A stretch of 64,000 nt of DNA from Abelmoschus esculentus (taxonomy: Eukaryota; Streptophyta; Magnoliopsida; Malvales; Malvaceae), in NCBI GenBank assembly GCA_035048815.1, contig JAUCBN010000042.1, positions 7,068,001-7,132,000 on the forward strand. Reading direction: 5' to 3'. Numbering within the stretch: position 1 is the first letter of the stretch; each line of letters opens with the position of its first letter. A model generated the notes under the pieces. That model was not told the DNA's origin, made no database searches, and worked only from the letters and a program-made list of their open reading frames with translations. A program made the translations under genes and the position numbers. Below are positions 1 to 10,864 of this stretch, one piece after another.

Positions 1-924
1 CACAAATCCTTACCCTTGTATGTCCTCCTTTAGCTCATGATTTCAAGTGGTAAGGATTTGTGTACATATTTTTTTCCTTACAGTTTTCGTAAGTCGTTGT
101 GTATATTTTGTAAGGAATTGTGTATATACACAAATGCTTACCATTGTTGTGCCATATTATGTACATTTGTAAGCAATTACGTATGTACACAAATCCTTAC
201 CCTTGGATGTCCCCCTTTAGCTCATGGTTTCAAGTGGTAAGGATTTGTGTACATACCTTTTTCTTTACTGTTTTCGTAAGCCGTTGTGTATATTTTGTAA
301 GGTATTGTGTACATACACAAATGCTCACCATTTTGTGTCATATTATGTTTACACATAAACAATTGTGTATGAACACAAATCCTTACCCTTGGATGTCCTC
401 CTTTAGCTCATGGTTTCAAGTGGTAAGGATTTCTATACATAGCTTTTTCCTTACGTTTTTCGTAAGTCGTTGTGTATATTTTGTAAAAAATTGTGTATAT
501 GTACAAATGCTTACCATTGTTGTGCCATATTATGTACATTTGTAAGCAATTGTGTATGTACACAAATCCTTACCCTTGGATGTCTCCATTTAGCTCATAG
601 TTTTAAGTGGTAATGATTTGTGTACATACTTTTTTTCTTACAGTTTTCGTAAGCCGTTGTGTATATTTTGTAAGGAATTGTGTATATACGCAAATGCTTA
701 CCATTGTTGTGCCATATTATGTACATTTGTAAGCAATTGTGTATGTACACAAATTCTTACGTTGTAAGGAATTGTGTACATATCGTTTTTCTTATAATAT
801 TTGTAAGGGTTTGTGTATGTACACAAATCCTTACGTTTGTAACAATTTATGTATATACATTCTGGCTTATAATTTTTGTAAGAAATTATGTACAAATTTT
901 ATAACCAATTATATACATAAATGA
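1..924. repeat. Tandem satellite, ~187-bp period, with internal dyads
   Basis: The phrase CACAAATCCTTACCCTTG or a close variant starts at 1, 188, 374, 561 and 748, giving a period of 186-187 bp. About four full copies are followed by a degenerate tail that fades near 924. Each unit contains the same half-motif (GTAAGGATTTGTGTACATA) in both orientations, so the array is a chain of inverted repeats. The stretch 806-837 is almost a perfect palindrome, and 741-783 forms a hairpin with a three-base loop. The open frames across it are a by-product of the repeat and are not genes. Confidence 0.93.
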
Positions 925-1010
925 CCGGGTAAACTGATAAAATTTTTTTAGTTGTTTTTTTAAGTGCCGTTTCCTAGAACTACCCGTAAAAGGAAACTTG
1001 AGCAAAAGGA

Positions 1011-1016
1011 TATAAT
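1011..1016 (+). promoter_or_regulatory. Possible TATA box of the HIR gene
   Basis: TATAAT lies about 120 bp before the HIR start codon, in the short gap between the satellite array and the gene. Spacing suits a plant core promoter with a leader of roughly 90 nt. It is a motif match only. Confidence 0.35.
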
Positions 1017-1133
1017 CCCCTGCGTGCTGCTGCTTATTTCACCGTCCCAGTTTTCAACTCCATTAAAGAACCAAAAAAATTCCACCGCTTTCCTTTTCTT
1101 TCATCCCTTCCGTATTGATCGATCCAGGGGGAA

Positions 1134-2985
1134 ATGGGGAATACCTTTTGCGTGTTATTTGCGTGCGTCGATCAGGCGAGCATCGGTGTAGTGGAGAGGT
1201 GGGGTCGTTTCGAGAAGTTGGCGGAGCCTGGCCTCCACTTATTTAACCCCTTTGCCGGGCAGTGGCTCGCCGGCGTCCTTTCTACAAGAATCTCTTCCCT
1301 CGATGTCCGTATCGAAACCAAAACCAAGGTTATTTCCTATCGATTGATTGATTGATTTAGTCCTTTTATATTTGTTTTGTTTGTCTGGAATCGCCCGATT
1401 CAATTTTAACCTCATTTCATTGAGGAAAGGGTTTTATAATTTCATAATGATCGGTGATTTAATTCAACAATATTTATATTGATTTTGTGGTTCTGGTAGC
1501 AAAAGCTCAATGAGTATGAATATTGATTTTGTAGGACAACGTGTTTGTTCAAATTGGTTTGCTCGATTCTGTACCGAGTGATGAAGCAGCATGCTGATGA
1601 TGCATTTTATGAGCTTCAAAATCCTAAAGAACAGATCCAGGCTTATGTGTTTGATGGTCTTTTTCATGGCTTTCTTTATGATTATCTGCCTGATTTTTAT
1701 TTTACCGAAACCCCATTTGTTTTATTCATGCATACTGATCCGCCTTCTTTTTCTCTTGTTCGTGCTAGTGGTTCGAGCTCTAGTTCCGAGAATGAATTTG
1801 GATGATCTTTTTGAGCAAAAGGGTGAGGTTGCTAAAGCTGTTCTTGAGGAACTTGAGAAGGTAATATAGTGCATTCATTTCCTGCCATTTACCCTCGTGC
1901 ATGAAAATTCTCAAGTGTTCTTACAGACAAGTGTTGAGCTGGTAAACCAAATGAGACAAATATTCAAGTATCAGAAAGTATATGGCAAATGAAGCAGAGA
2001 TTAGAATTGTTTTTGTGGTCTTGTTCTTTGGCCTGTATTTTCCTGGAATATGAATGCATGAGGAACAAACCTCTTGTAAAGTAGGATATCTTTTGAATGC
2101 CTACATTACAAGTTATGACTGATTTCTATCTAACTGCACCCAAATGGGTAATGATCCATCTGAATTTCGGTGACCCTTTCTCCATCAATATGCTTCCTCT
2201 CTACCTTTTACGAGCTTTTCATGTCATATAGAATCTGAAATTATGTACCAGGTTATGGGAGATTATGGATACAGCATTGAGCATATTCTAATGGTCGACA
2301 TTATTCCTGATGCTGCTGTGCGCAGGGCAATGAATGAGATAAATGCCGGTAATGACATGTACAAGTAAAATTTTATTATTACTTTATCAAATCTCTTTCA
2401 GTTCCATCTCGATACAATCGTATAAATTTTTGTTAAAGATGGGAAATTACTACCTAAACACCAGTTGCCCTGAGAATCATGTACATCTTCTTGACATAAA
2501 TTAAGCTTTTGAAAGTAAATTATGCGAAGTAATTCAATGACCATGCAAACTTGAGATATGTTCATCTGAAATTGAAGAAATACATAACTTTACAATGGTC
2601 TTGTATTACAGCTCAAAGACTTCAGCTTGCCAGTGTTTACAAAGGGGAAGCCGAAAAGGTGCTCCAAGTTAAAAGAGCAGAAGCTGAGGCTGAATCCAAG
2701 TACCTTGGCGGGGTGGGTGTGGCCAGGCAGCGGCAGGCAATCACAGATGGCTTGAGGGAGAACATCTTGAATTTCTCTCACAAGGTGGAAGGCACCTCAG
2801 CTAAGGAAGTGATGGATCTTATCATGATCACACAATACTTTGATACAATCAAGGACCTCGGAAACTCCTCCAAGAACACTACTGTTTTTATTCCACACGG
2901 ACCTGGTCATGTTAGGGATATCAGTGAGCAGATACGGAATGGTCTGATGGAGGCATCTAGTGCTCAGGTAAATATTGTTGAGTAA
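1134..2985 (+). pseudogene. Hypersensitive-induced reaction (HIR) protein, SPFH/band-7 family, frameshifted
   Basis: Five exons can be read: 1134-1328, 1535-1656, 1769-1860, 2252-2348 and 2612-2985, all with GT-AG borders. The product matches plant HIR proteins: N-terminal MGN (myristoylation-type glycine plus a nearby cysteine), ERWGRFEKLAEPGLHLFNP, an SPFH core with NLDDLFEQKGEVAKAVLEEL, and the C-terminal VFIPHGPGHVRDI. HIR proteins form plasma-membrane microdomain oligomers linked to immune cell death. Exon 2 is 122 nt, but 121 nt is needed to keep frame. After DNVFVQ one extra A (near 1551-1553) shifts the frame and gives a TGA about 40 nt later. Every other splice phase agrees, and the frame without that base would give 292 codons, the normal family length. 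It is either a recent pseudogene or a single-base sequence error in a live gene. Confidence 0.85.
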
Positions 2986-3535
2986 GTATTCGTAATGGTT
3001 GTTTTGAATTGCAAGAGAAAGGATCAAATAGGCAAGTCAAGAGTTCTCATACACTTCTGGCACTTGTGAGTAGTGAGACTATAATAAGATTTGGTATAGG
3101 GGGTTGTAAAAGATTTAAGAATTTGATGAGATTGGATTGCTATACTTTTTTAGTTTTACCACTATTTGTCTTAAACTTTTGATATTATAGACCAAAAGCA
3201 TGCGTGTCATTGACAATGGCATGTGTGGTTGATGATTGAGCAGAGAGGCTAGAAATACAAAAGTGGAAACCCTTAACGCCCCTAAAATATGAAAAATATA
3301 TTTTGAAGGTAGTCTTAAATATGAAAAACATATTTAGAAGGTAGTCTTGGACGTTGCATTATTCTTAAATGAATTCAAGGTTCACAGGAAGTAAAGCCTT
3401 ACAAAATTTGATGACTGCTGGTTTTACACAATCTCTATGGAAAATATATAGAACTTATAAGAACATATTGCAATGGGAGTGAAGTTAGATGGGCTGTGAA
3501 AAAAATCCAACAAGTAATAACATGCCGTGACGGAT
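2986..3535. other. 3' flank of the HIR gene
   Basis: AT-rich sequence after the stop codon, presumably holding the 3' UTR. I see no second gene, no long frame and no clear repeat. Confidence 0.6.
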
Positions 3536-4312
3536 AGGGGTGTTTAAAATTATTCGGCCTAATTGACCCAGTCAAATACCCGATTACCTGTTTTAAAATA
3601 GACAGATATTTTTTAGATTTTTACTTTCTATTGGGCTGGGTATTTGACCCGATAAATTTTCCGGGTAAATGAGCTGGGTTTAGGCCGCAAAAATAATTTA
3701 TGTCGGGTACCCGATGACCTAATTATATATATAATATTTTATTTTATAACATATATGTTAATTAAAATAAAAATACCAAATCGATATAGACCATTCTCTG
3801 TCTCTCTCGCATATTTCCCCAAATCGGCTCTCGCCATTCTCTTGAAATCCCTTGAGAACTCCTCTTCAAATCCATAATTAAAACAATCCAAAAGATTAAA
3901 ACATGAAATCCCTTGAGAACTCCTCTTCAAATCCATAATTAAAACAATCCAAAAGATTAAAACAATAACAGTATGAAATGCCTCAATATCTAATCATCTC
4001 GCCATGGATTTTAATTATATATCAAACTGGGTATTTTATTCTTTGATTTATTGTTAATTTGCTTGCCTGTATTTGTGGGAAAGTAATTTCAGTTTCTATT
4101 GTTTTGTGGGAAAGTAAAATATATTTTTTTATCATAATTGTATTTATAAAGAAATTAACGGGTACCCGATATCCAAAAATTAGAGTACCCGGATTTAACG
4201 GTACCCAAAAATAGGTACCCCGAATTTAATGGGCCTGGACATAGGTTGGTAAATGAGATATCCGAACGAACTAGGTATTTAGAATTTCGGGTACCCGACA
4301 ATTAACACCCCT
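3536..4312. mobile_element. Short DNA-transposon-like element, terminal AGGGGTGTT inverted repeats
   Basis: The stretch opens with AGGGGTGTTTAA and closes with TTAACACCCCT, an inverted pair. Just inside both ends are many copies of ACCCG/GGGTACCCGAT words in both orientations, the subterminal repeat pattern of small hAT-like elements. The interior is AT-rich with no coding capacity. No convincing target-site duplication is visible, so the class is tentative. It looks related in style to the elements at 58954, 62036 and 63363. Confidence 0.55.
3844..3964. repeat. 61-bp tandem duplication
   Basis: Two almost identical 61-bp copies lie head to tail at 3844 and 3905, each beginning GAAATCCCTTGAGAACTCCT. 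They sit inside the small element at 3536-4312, and the near identity suggests a recent duplication. Confidence 0.9.
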
Positions 4313-5140
4313 AATAACAGACATAGAATTGAATTTAAGATGGTGTAAATTATCAAGAAGTTATATTAAAAAAGTAGGAGCGTAAAATTTTAAGAGTTTA
4401 GAGGATATAAAATTAAATTATTAACATAAATAAAAAATATATATATATATAATATATAAAAGAATTTAAAATTTTTAAGGTTTCAGTTATATCTTTAACA
4501 TCCGTCCATCTTTAAAAAGTATGGTTATCTGTCCAAAAAGTTTAGTTTCGGAAATTTTTAAATACTTCAATTTTATTATCGTTTACAATTTTGGACGAAC
4601 CTGATTAACTGATCCGATCAGGATATTTAATAATTTTGATGGCCCTATGATTCATTAAAGACATTTTTGTCAGAGTCTAATTGCTAGTGTGCATTATCAA
4701 TTTTTTTTACGATCTAATAATTATTAAATTTATCATAATATTAAACTTGATATTTTAATGAAGTAAAAATATTTATTTGAACTAAATTGTATCGAATATT
4801 GTAATCCATTGGTTATGTAATTTAGTCGTATGAAATAAAATTAAGGATTAATAATATGAAAATATCGATTAATTAGACTAATTTATTGTGATTGATTAAA
4901 TTTGATTTTACACACCCTAAAACGAGAGTAATGGACGCTTTACAACTAAATTTGATAATGCCAAATGCTATTATGATTTGTATATTGATAAAAATAAATG
5001 AAAAATAATACCACATACAAATGTAGATATTGCGTAGAAATTGTTAAAAAAATACAAATGTTAATCAAATATATTATGTAGTTATTGGCGAAGTATATAT
5101 ATATTTAATTGAAAGATGGCCGAAACCAAACTAAGAAGTA
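4313..5140. other. AT-rich intergenic DNA
   Basis: Strongly AT-rich with a short TA run near 4437-4450. No gene, RNA or clear repeat structure recognised. Confidence 0.6.
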
Positions 5141-5329
5141 ATTAATCTACAGTACAATGGACCTAGAATGTCCCGAGCTAGAACGCTCTGAAGATGCGGA
5201 AGCGATGAGGGAAGACTGTTGATCCGAAGTGTTCAGGAGAGGAAGCTTTAGCAATAGCATTCGCCCTGCAGGGTATCCAAAAAAAAATGAGTCTGCCGCC
5301 ATCGTTGTCGAAGCTGATGGATGGCTCAG

Positions 5330-6030
5330 ACCAAGCGACATTAGTTAGTGATGAGCTCTACTGCGGTAGAGGAGTCTGTTTGGACTTTGAGACGTTCCAC
5401 TCCTAGAAACCATACAGCTTCGGAACCAACCAGGACCAACAAGCCCCAAAGCTCGGCTTGCAAAACATCTGCGAATCTAATGGTTTTGTAAAAATCATGC
5501 AGCTAGTTGCCTTTAACATCACAAATCACTCATCTTATGAAACATAATTGCGATGGACCAATTGTAGCAAGGACAGATTTTGCAAGGGTAATTCGACCGG
5601 CCATAGAGACCAACCATTTGTTTTCTTCCGCATTTTCCCCAAAATAAACTCATAGTTAGAGGAAAACCTAGATATGTACCAAGATGGTCCAAAGGTTAAA
5701 AAAACCCAAGGATGTTGCTTATAGAGGAACATGAAGAAGGGCAAGTACTTGGAGAAAAGTAAAGATGCAACTCTCTTACTAACTTTATGGCCTAAAAAGT
5801 TTCTGAAACACTGCCAGAATATAGTCAATGGCCAGCTTGACCTTCCATGACTTTAGCATAAAGAATTAAGTTGTACACAAAAAAGAGGTAGGAGATTGTT
5901 GTATCTGAGTGAGATAGGCGGAACGATGAACAAGATCTAGATTCAACACCGAAGTCAATAGTGTAACTTAGACGTTCCATGGCAAGAACGAATAAATAAG
6001 GGATAACGGGTCTCCCTATTTAACATCACG
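5330..6030 (-). pseudogene. Non-LTR retrotransposon (LINE) remnant: reverse transcriptase and RNase H pieces
   Basis: Read on the minus strand, GDPLS (near 6010) and, in another frame, VLAMERLS (near 5980) match the LINE reverse-transcriptase block GDPLSP...LAMERLS. A piece around 5600 reads MRKKTNGWSL, the KxNGW block that follows the catalytic part. At 5340-5390 ERLKVQTDSSTAVELI matches the LINE RNase H domain. The pieces are in the right order but in different frames, and much of the RT-RNase H linker is missing. This is a dead 5'-truncated copy. No poly-A tail or target duplication could be placed. Confidence 0.7.
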
Positions 6031-6045
6031 TTCAATTGGATAACC

Positions 6046-9000
6046 ATAGTGTCGTAATTCCTTTTTTTAAGTGATTCAACATATTTTAAAAAAAAAACTA
6101 AAACAACGGAGTCGTCATCAATCTTTTACAAAAGTATGGTTAGATCACTTAAAAACAGGTTATTTTATATTTTTTATTAAAAAAATAATTTTAATATGTG
6201 AAAAACACAAAAATCGAGTTTGGAAGTCGGTTACTTGTAGAGAAGGGTCAACACCTCGACAATACCCAAAAATTAGTACTTAGTTGATTACAAAATATTT
6301 TAATGTCAGAATTTACAAATTCGTATAAATTTTAAATTAATGTTCATTTATGAATTTGATTATATTTTAACAATCTCACCTCTAGGAGAGTAAATTTTAA
6401 TCACTTGCCAACATTTTTAGCGCTAACTCGTTAACTCCTTTTCGTAACACTGCATTAATTATGTTCCAATTTTTTTAACAAGCAAACAAAGAGAAAAATT
6501 AATGAATTGAAGCTATTATTCTAAGTTAGTGATTATTAACCTAAAGAATTTATCTAAATTAAATTTTACTTATTGACGTTTAAATATAATTAAGTGTGTT
6601 TTATTAATCTTTGATGAAGAAAATTTTACTTATCATATTCACAATGCTCTAACTAAAATAATTAAGAATTAACTCAAAAGGTTTTACTTCAAGTAATTAG
6701 TAATTATACCACCAATTTTTAAACTTAGAGTTTTTAAGAAAAGATTAAATTAAAACTAATAATCAAAATTAATCAAATACATTTACAAGTTTTAAAAGTA
6801 TTTTAAATATATTTAAAAAATTATGTACAAATTATGATTTAAATAAAATAATTTATTAGAGATGAAATAATAAAATTAGATTAGATTTTTAAAGAAATGA
6901 TAAGTGAAAATGACTTAAAAGAACTTAGAAAACTAAAAGATTGTGGAGATGATGAATAACTTGGTTAGAAAATAATTTTTGTAAAATTCTCTTCAATAAA
7001 AAATAAATCAAATATAAAGTTTTATTTTAAAAAAATTGACAAAAAAATATTTTTTTAAATCTTTGTACATACAATTAAAAAAAACGATAAACGATAAAAA
7101 TACTTTAAAAAAAGCTTCAATCTTTCATTTCATCTTTGAATTCAAATACAAAGGTCTGAGCACAATTTTTTTCGAAAGCTCTTTCGATTCTCTCAATATT
7201 TTTTAAAGTAAACTCTAAAAAACTCTTTATGTGAAACAATTATGTATGAAGTTGTGGTGTGTGAATTACAAGTGATGGGAGAGAGTTTATATAATGATTT
7301 TGAACCTACAAATACATAGAAAAATCAAAATAAATAATCTAAAATCAATAATTTTTCTGGTAAAAAGTCATTCAAAAATAATCTTGATTTGATTCCTTTT
7401 TAAATTTGATAGAATTTTCCAAATTTAAATTATCTCCTTCCTTTTTTCATCTATAACAGATTTTAAATTATTTGGGGATGATTTTTCCTTGTTTTTTTAT
7501 ATCCAAGCTGCCCCCTTCCTCTTTTATTCAATTCTGATTTGAAATTGAATTTAGGCTATTCCTTTTCATAATTTCTATTGAATTCGATTTTATTTAAAAA
7601 ATCAATAACGACAACACATAGAAAAAAGCACCCCATTCAATTAGATCGCTATAAAAGAGGATGTGCATGCATGATTAGACAGATAATATCCATTAAAAAC
7701 TTTGTAAGAATAAGAGTCTCGTGTATAAAAAATAAAGTAAGATGACCAAATATATACTTTGTGTGTGTGTATATATATATCTTACACATCAAGAACTTCA
7801 GTGGATTAAGGGTTAGTTGGGTGTTATGAGTTTATTCTAGTATTAGAATGTTCAAAACTAGTTTCATTTGTCTAAGAGAATGATTGCTCATCATTACTAT
7901 GTATAAGTTCAAGATACGTTTATTAGTGTTTAAGTAACCAATCTCTCTATTACTCTTCTATTAAGTATATTTTTGAGTTTCGGAAGAATTCTTTCGCATT
8001 AATGAGAGCTTGTTGGTAACGTAAAATAGATTTATCCCACATTTAGTGAAAAAAAACATGTGAAATGTGTTTATAACATTCATTCTCTCATCTCTTTTTG
8101 AGTGATAAAAACAAAGGATAATCTTATATGTCGCCACCGTCATCCGTCTCTACTTTGCTTGTGATAAGTTATAATATGTGTCTATAAGATATCTTTTGGG
8201 GAGACACTTCAAGAATTTTTCAATAAAATAATGGAAGATTTTTTAAAAAATTTAAATAATTTTTTTTTATTTTAATCTTGTGAAAGTTGGAATGTAGGAA
8301 CAAGTTGTTAAATGCATCGGTTACAAGAGTTATTATACAATTATAAGTGTTATAAAAATAATTGCATGAGTTACAAAACAAAAAATTAAATTATATTTAA
8401 TTCATTTTTTTTCCGATAATAACCCTACAAGTATTCTATAAATAGAAAAGTATTGTTGGCTTCCTAACTCACCAATCCATTTAGTTATCTTATTCTCTCT
8501 AAAGGTTCTCTACTGTTTCCGATGATCAGATGAGCAATATGACTATATTTCACTCTAATTTCGTGCGTACGAAACCTCTGAGCAATTGTGTTAACTTCGG
8601 GGATAATTCACCTACTAATCGATTACACACATTGAGGCGAATTTGTTTTTAAAACAGTAATTTCACTATGACAAGATTACCTTTCGAGTTACTATTTTAT
8701 TTTTATGATTATCTTATTAATACTAACGGTGTGATTTTAAAATAACCTTTTCTAACACGGTTATTACTAATCATGCGAAAAACTCGGTACGGCTAAAACA
8801 ACCAGAGATAGTAAAAAGGTTGTTGTGATGATCTCCTCTATGTTGTCTACTTGCAACAAGATAGGCCCATGGTAAGCACGTATACAAAGAAAATGAAAAA
8901 CAATGAATTCAGGGAAAGATTCATCCTATAAAATACTATAAATATAACGATCTAGGTGAGCGTAAGTAGATCCTTTAGACCACGTGAAATTTGGTCCTTG

Positions 9001-9119
9001 AAAACCCAGGTCAAAAACAAGTTCCTGAAAATCTTTGCTTGGCAGTGGAGGAGGAGAAACTCATCCTAATGAAGACACAATGACATTAAAATCTTTTAAG
9101 GTTAATTGTGTGTTATAAG
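6046..9119. other. AT-rich intergenic DNA with one degenerate repeat
   Basis: No gene is recognised. Around 6095-6280 the sequence (GGAGTCGTCATCAATC ... AGAAGGGTCAACACCTCGA) looks like a decayed copy of a dispersed plant repeat, but I cannot name it. TCTATAAATAGAA at 8435-8447 is a good TATA-like word followed by a CT-rich stretch. It could be the core promoter of a lost LTR, but no matching second copy is visible. The rest shows nothing beyond A/T tracts. Confidence 0.5.
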
Positions 9120-9232
9120 TTTTATTGTCTACAAAAATTCTAATATAACAAAATCAGTAATACACAGAAAACTATCATAGTGACCAACGGTTTAGTGCTT
9201 TGTTACATTAGGACTTTTGTAGACAATAAAAA
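9120..9232. repeat. 33-bp inverted repeat forming a hairpin
   Basis: Arms 9120-9152 and 9200-9232 are reverse complements at 30 of 33 positions, separated by 47 bp. Transcribed from the minus strand, two of the three mismatches become G:U pairs. It could be a small foldback element or a hairpin RNA precursor. Nothing else supports transcription. Confidence 0.75.
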
Positions 9233-9602
9233 CAATAAATGATTCATTGTCATTTAAGTTACAAATTCGATAGTGAATAAGCCAAATTCCCTTTGAGAAG
9301 CCAACATCTTCAACACGATGAGAATTGCAAAATCTGATGACAATAATAATGAAGTCAACTTTGTCCCATTGGTCCGAGGCTCCACAAACTAAACTAGATT
9401 TGGTTTATCATCATGTCAAAAACTAGTTAACAAGAAGAAAGAATTTAGGGTGTCCACAATATGGCCAGGCTCACAAGCATTAGAAATCTCGCCATGAAAC
9501 TTATCACTAGATACTGTAGCAAAAACTATTAAAGTTAAAACAGAGTATTGGGGTCTGAATTTTTCGAGATATCTGGAGCTGAATGTTTTGAAACATCAAG
9601 GG

Positions 9603-9802
9603 TGTAAGAATTCCTCATTGATAACGAAACATTAAGAACTAAAAGAGAAATATAACTGAGATTTCATTGAAATCAGTTGAGTAAAATACAGAGATATAAT
9701 CCCTTTATATAGCTGCCTAGGGAAGGGGAAGAAGGCTTTAATTAGTTATAACTAACTCACTAACATACACAAATGATGGATTGGGCCTATATTACTCTAA
9801 CA
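9603..9802 (-). repeat. 3' LTR of the 9.6-14.9 kb copia element
   Basis: On the minus strand, a purine-rich tract (AAGGGAAGGAGAAAA) is followed by TGTTAGAGTAATATAGGCC, the start of a TG...CA repeat. A TATA box (TATATAAAGG) follows about 95 nt in, and TTACA closes it at 9603. Length is about 200 bp. The inner border at 9802 is firm; the outer one is a best guess, because the partner LTR has been lost. Confidence 0.6.
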
Positions 9803-10864
9803 TTTTTTTGGTTTTCTCCTTCCCTTGAACCTCTTGTAAATCAACTACTCCAAATCTTGTACGCAGCAAGTCAAAAGATGCTGGTGGAATTGGTTTAGTG
9901 AGAATGTCTGTAATTTGTTCAAAAACATTAACATAATTGATAAGTAATTTTTCAACGAGCACATGTTTCCTAACAAAGTCTAGGTCAATATCAACAAGTT
10001 TTATCCGAGCATAATGGGTAGGATTCGCTGCCATTGAAATAGTAGAGGTGTTATCACACTAAACTACAGACAGTACAGAACTTGATACCAATTTCTTGAA
10101 ACTCAATTCATACTAACTCTAAGACTGAATTTGCAAGGCTTTTATACTTCGCTTCAACTATAAATTTAGAGAACATAAATTATTTTTTAGAGCACCAAAA
10201 AACAAGATTTGAGCCAAGAAAAATGCAATACTCAGAGATAGATCGTCTTTCCTCTATAGATGATGCCCAATCTGCATTTGTATAACATATCAAAGTGTTT
10301 TGAGTAGTGGGTTGAAACAATAAACTAAAGTGTAAGGTTCCTCGAAGGTATCGTAGGATTTGTTTGACTGCCTTCTAGTAAATTTCTAAAGGATTGTTCA
10401 TATATTGACTTACTTTGTTCACAGAGTAAGCAATATCAAGCCTTATGAGACAAACATACTGAAATGCTCCTACCACACTCTGGTAAAGATGGATATCAAC
10501 AAAAATAGACTTTCATCAGCAACTAATTTTAGAGTGACCACCATGGGGGTTGGGGTAAGAGTAGACTGAAACATATCAGTTCGAGTCAGCAATTCAGAAA
10601 CAAATTTTTTCTAACTTAGCATGAGTCTTAAAAGGGAATTGTTGAACTTCCATGCTAAGAAAAAAAATCTGGTTTACCTAAGTTCTTAAGAGAGAATTCC
10701 TTATTGATCCGATGGACAACCTGATCTACCTCTGTTAGGTGACTTCCAGTGATGATTATATCATCGATATAGACCATCAATAGTATCTTACAAGTGTTGG
10801 TGTTTCTGATAAACACAGAAGTGTCTATTTTAGCAGTTGCAAAGCCAAGCTTCTCAATAAGGAA
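9803..10864 (-). pseudogene. Copia pol remnant, 3' part: reverse transcriptase end and RNase H
   Basis: Minus-strand fragments match Ty1/copia pol. 10655-10870 carries LIEKLGFATAKIDTSVFI followed by VYIDDIIITGS, the catalytic YxDD of reverse transcriptase. 9803-10034 carries the RNase H tail with DILTKPIPPASFDLLRTRFGV. Frames are broken between the two. The upstream part of the same protein resumes at 13057: the reading KALYGLRQAFDTLHTFL there runs straight into LIEKLGF here, so the two were one gene before the 10865-13056 insertion. Confidence 0.85.

Noticed and set aside
120..904. Several open frames of 60-140 codons near the left edge
   Set aside because: They are produced by the 187-bp satellite, repeat with its period, and exist on both strands.
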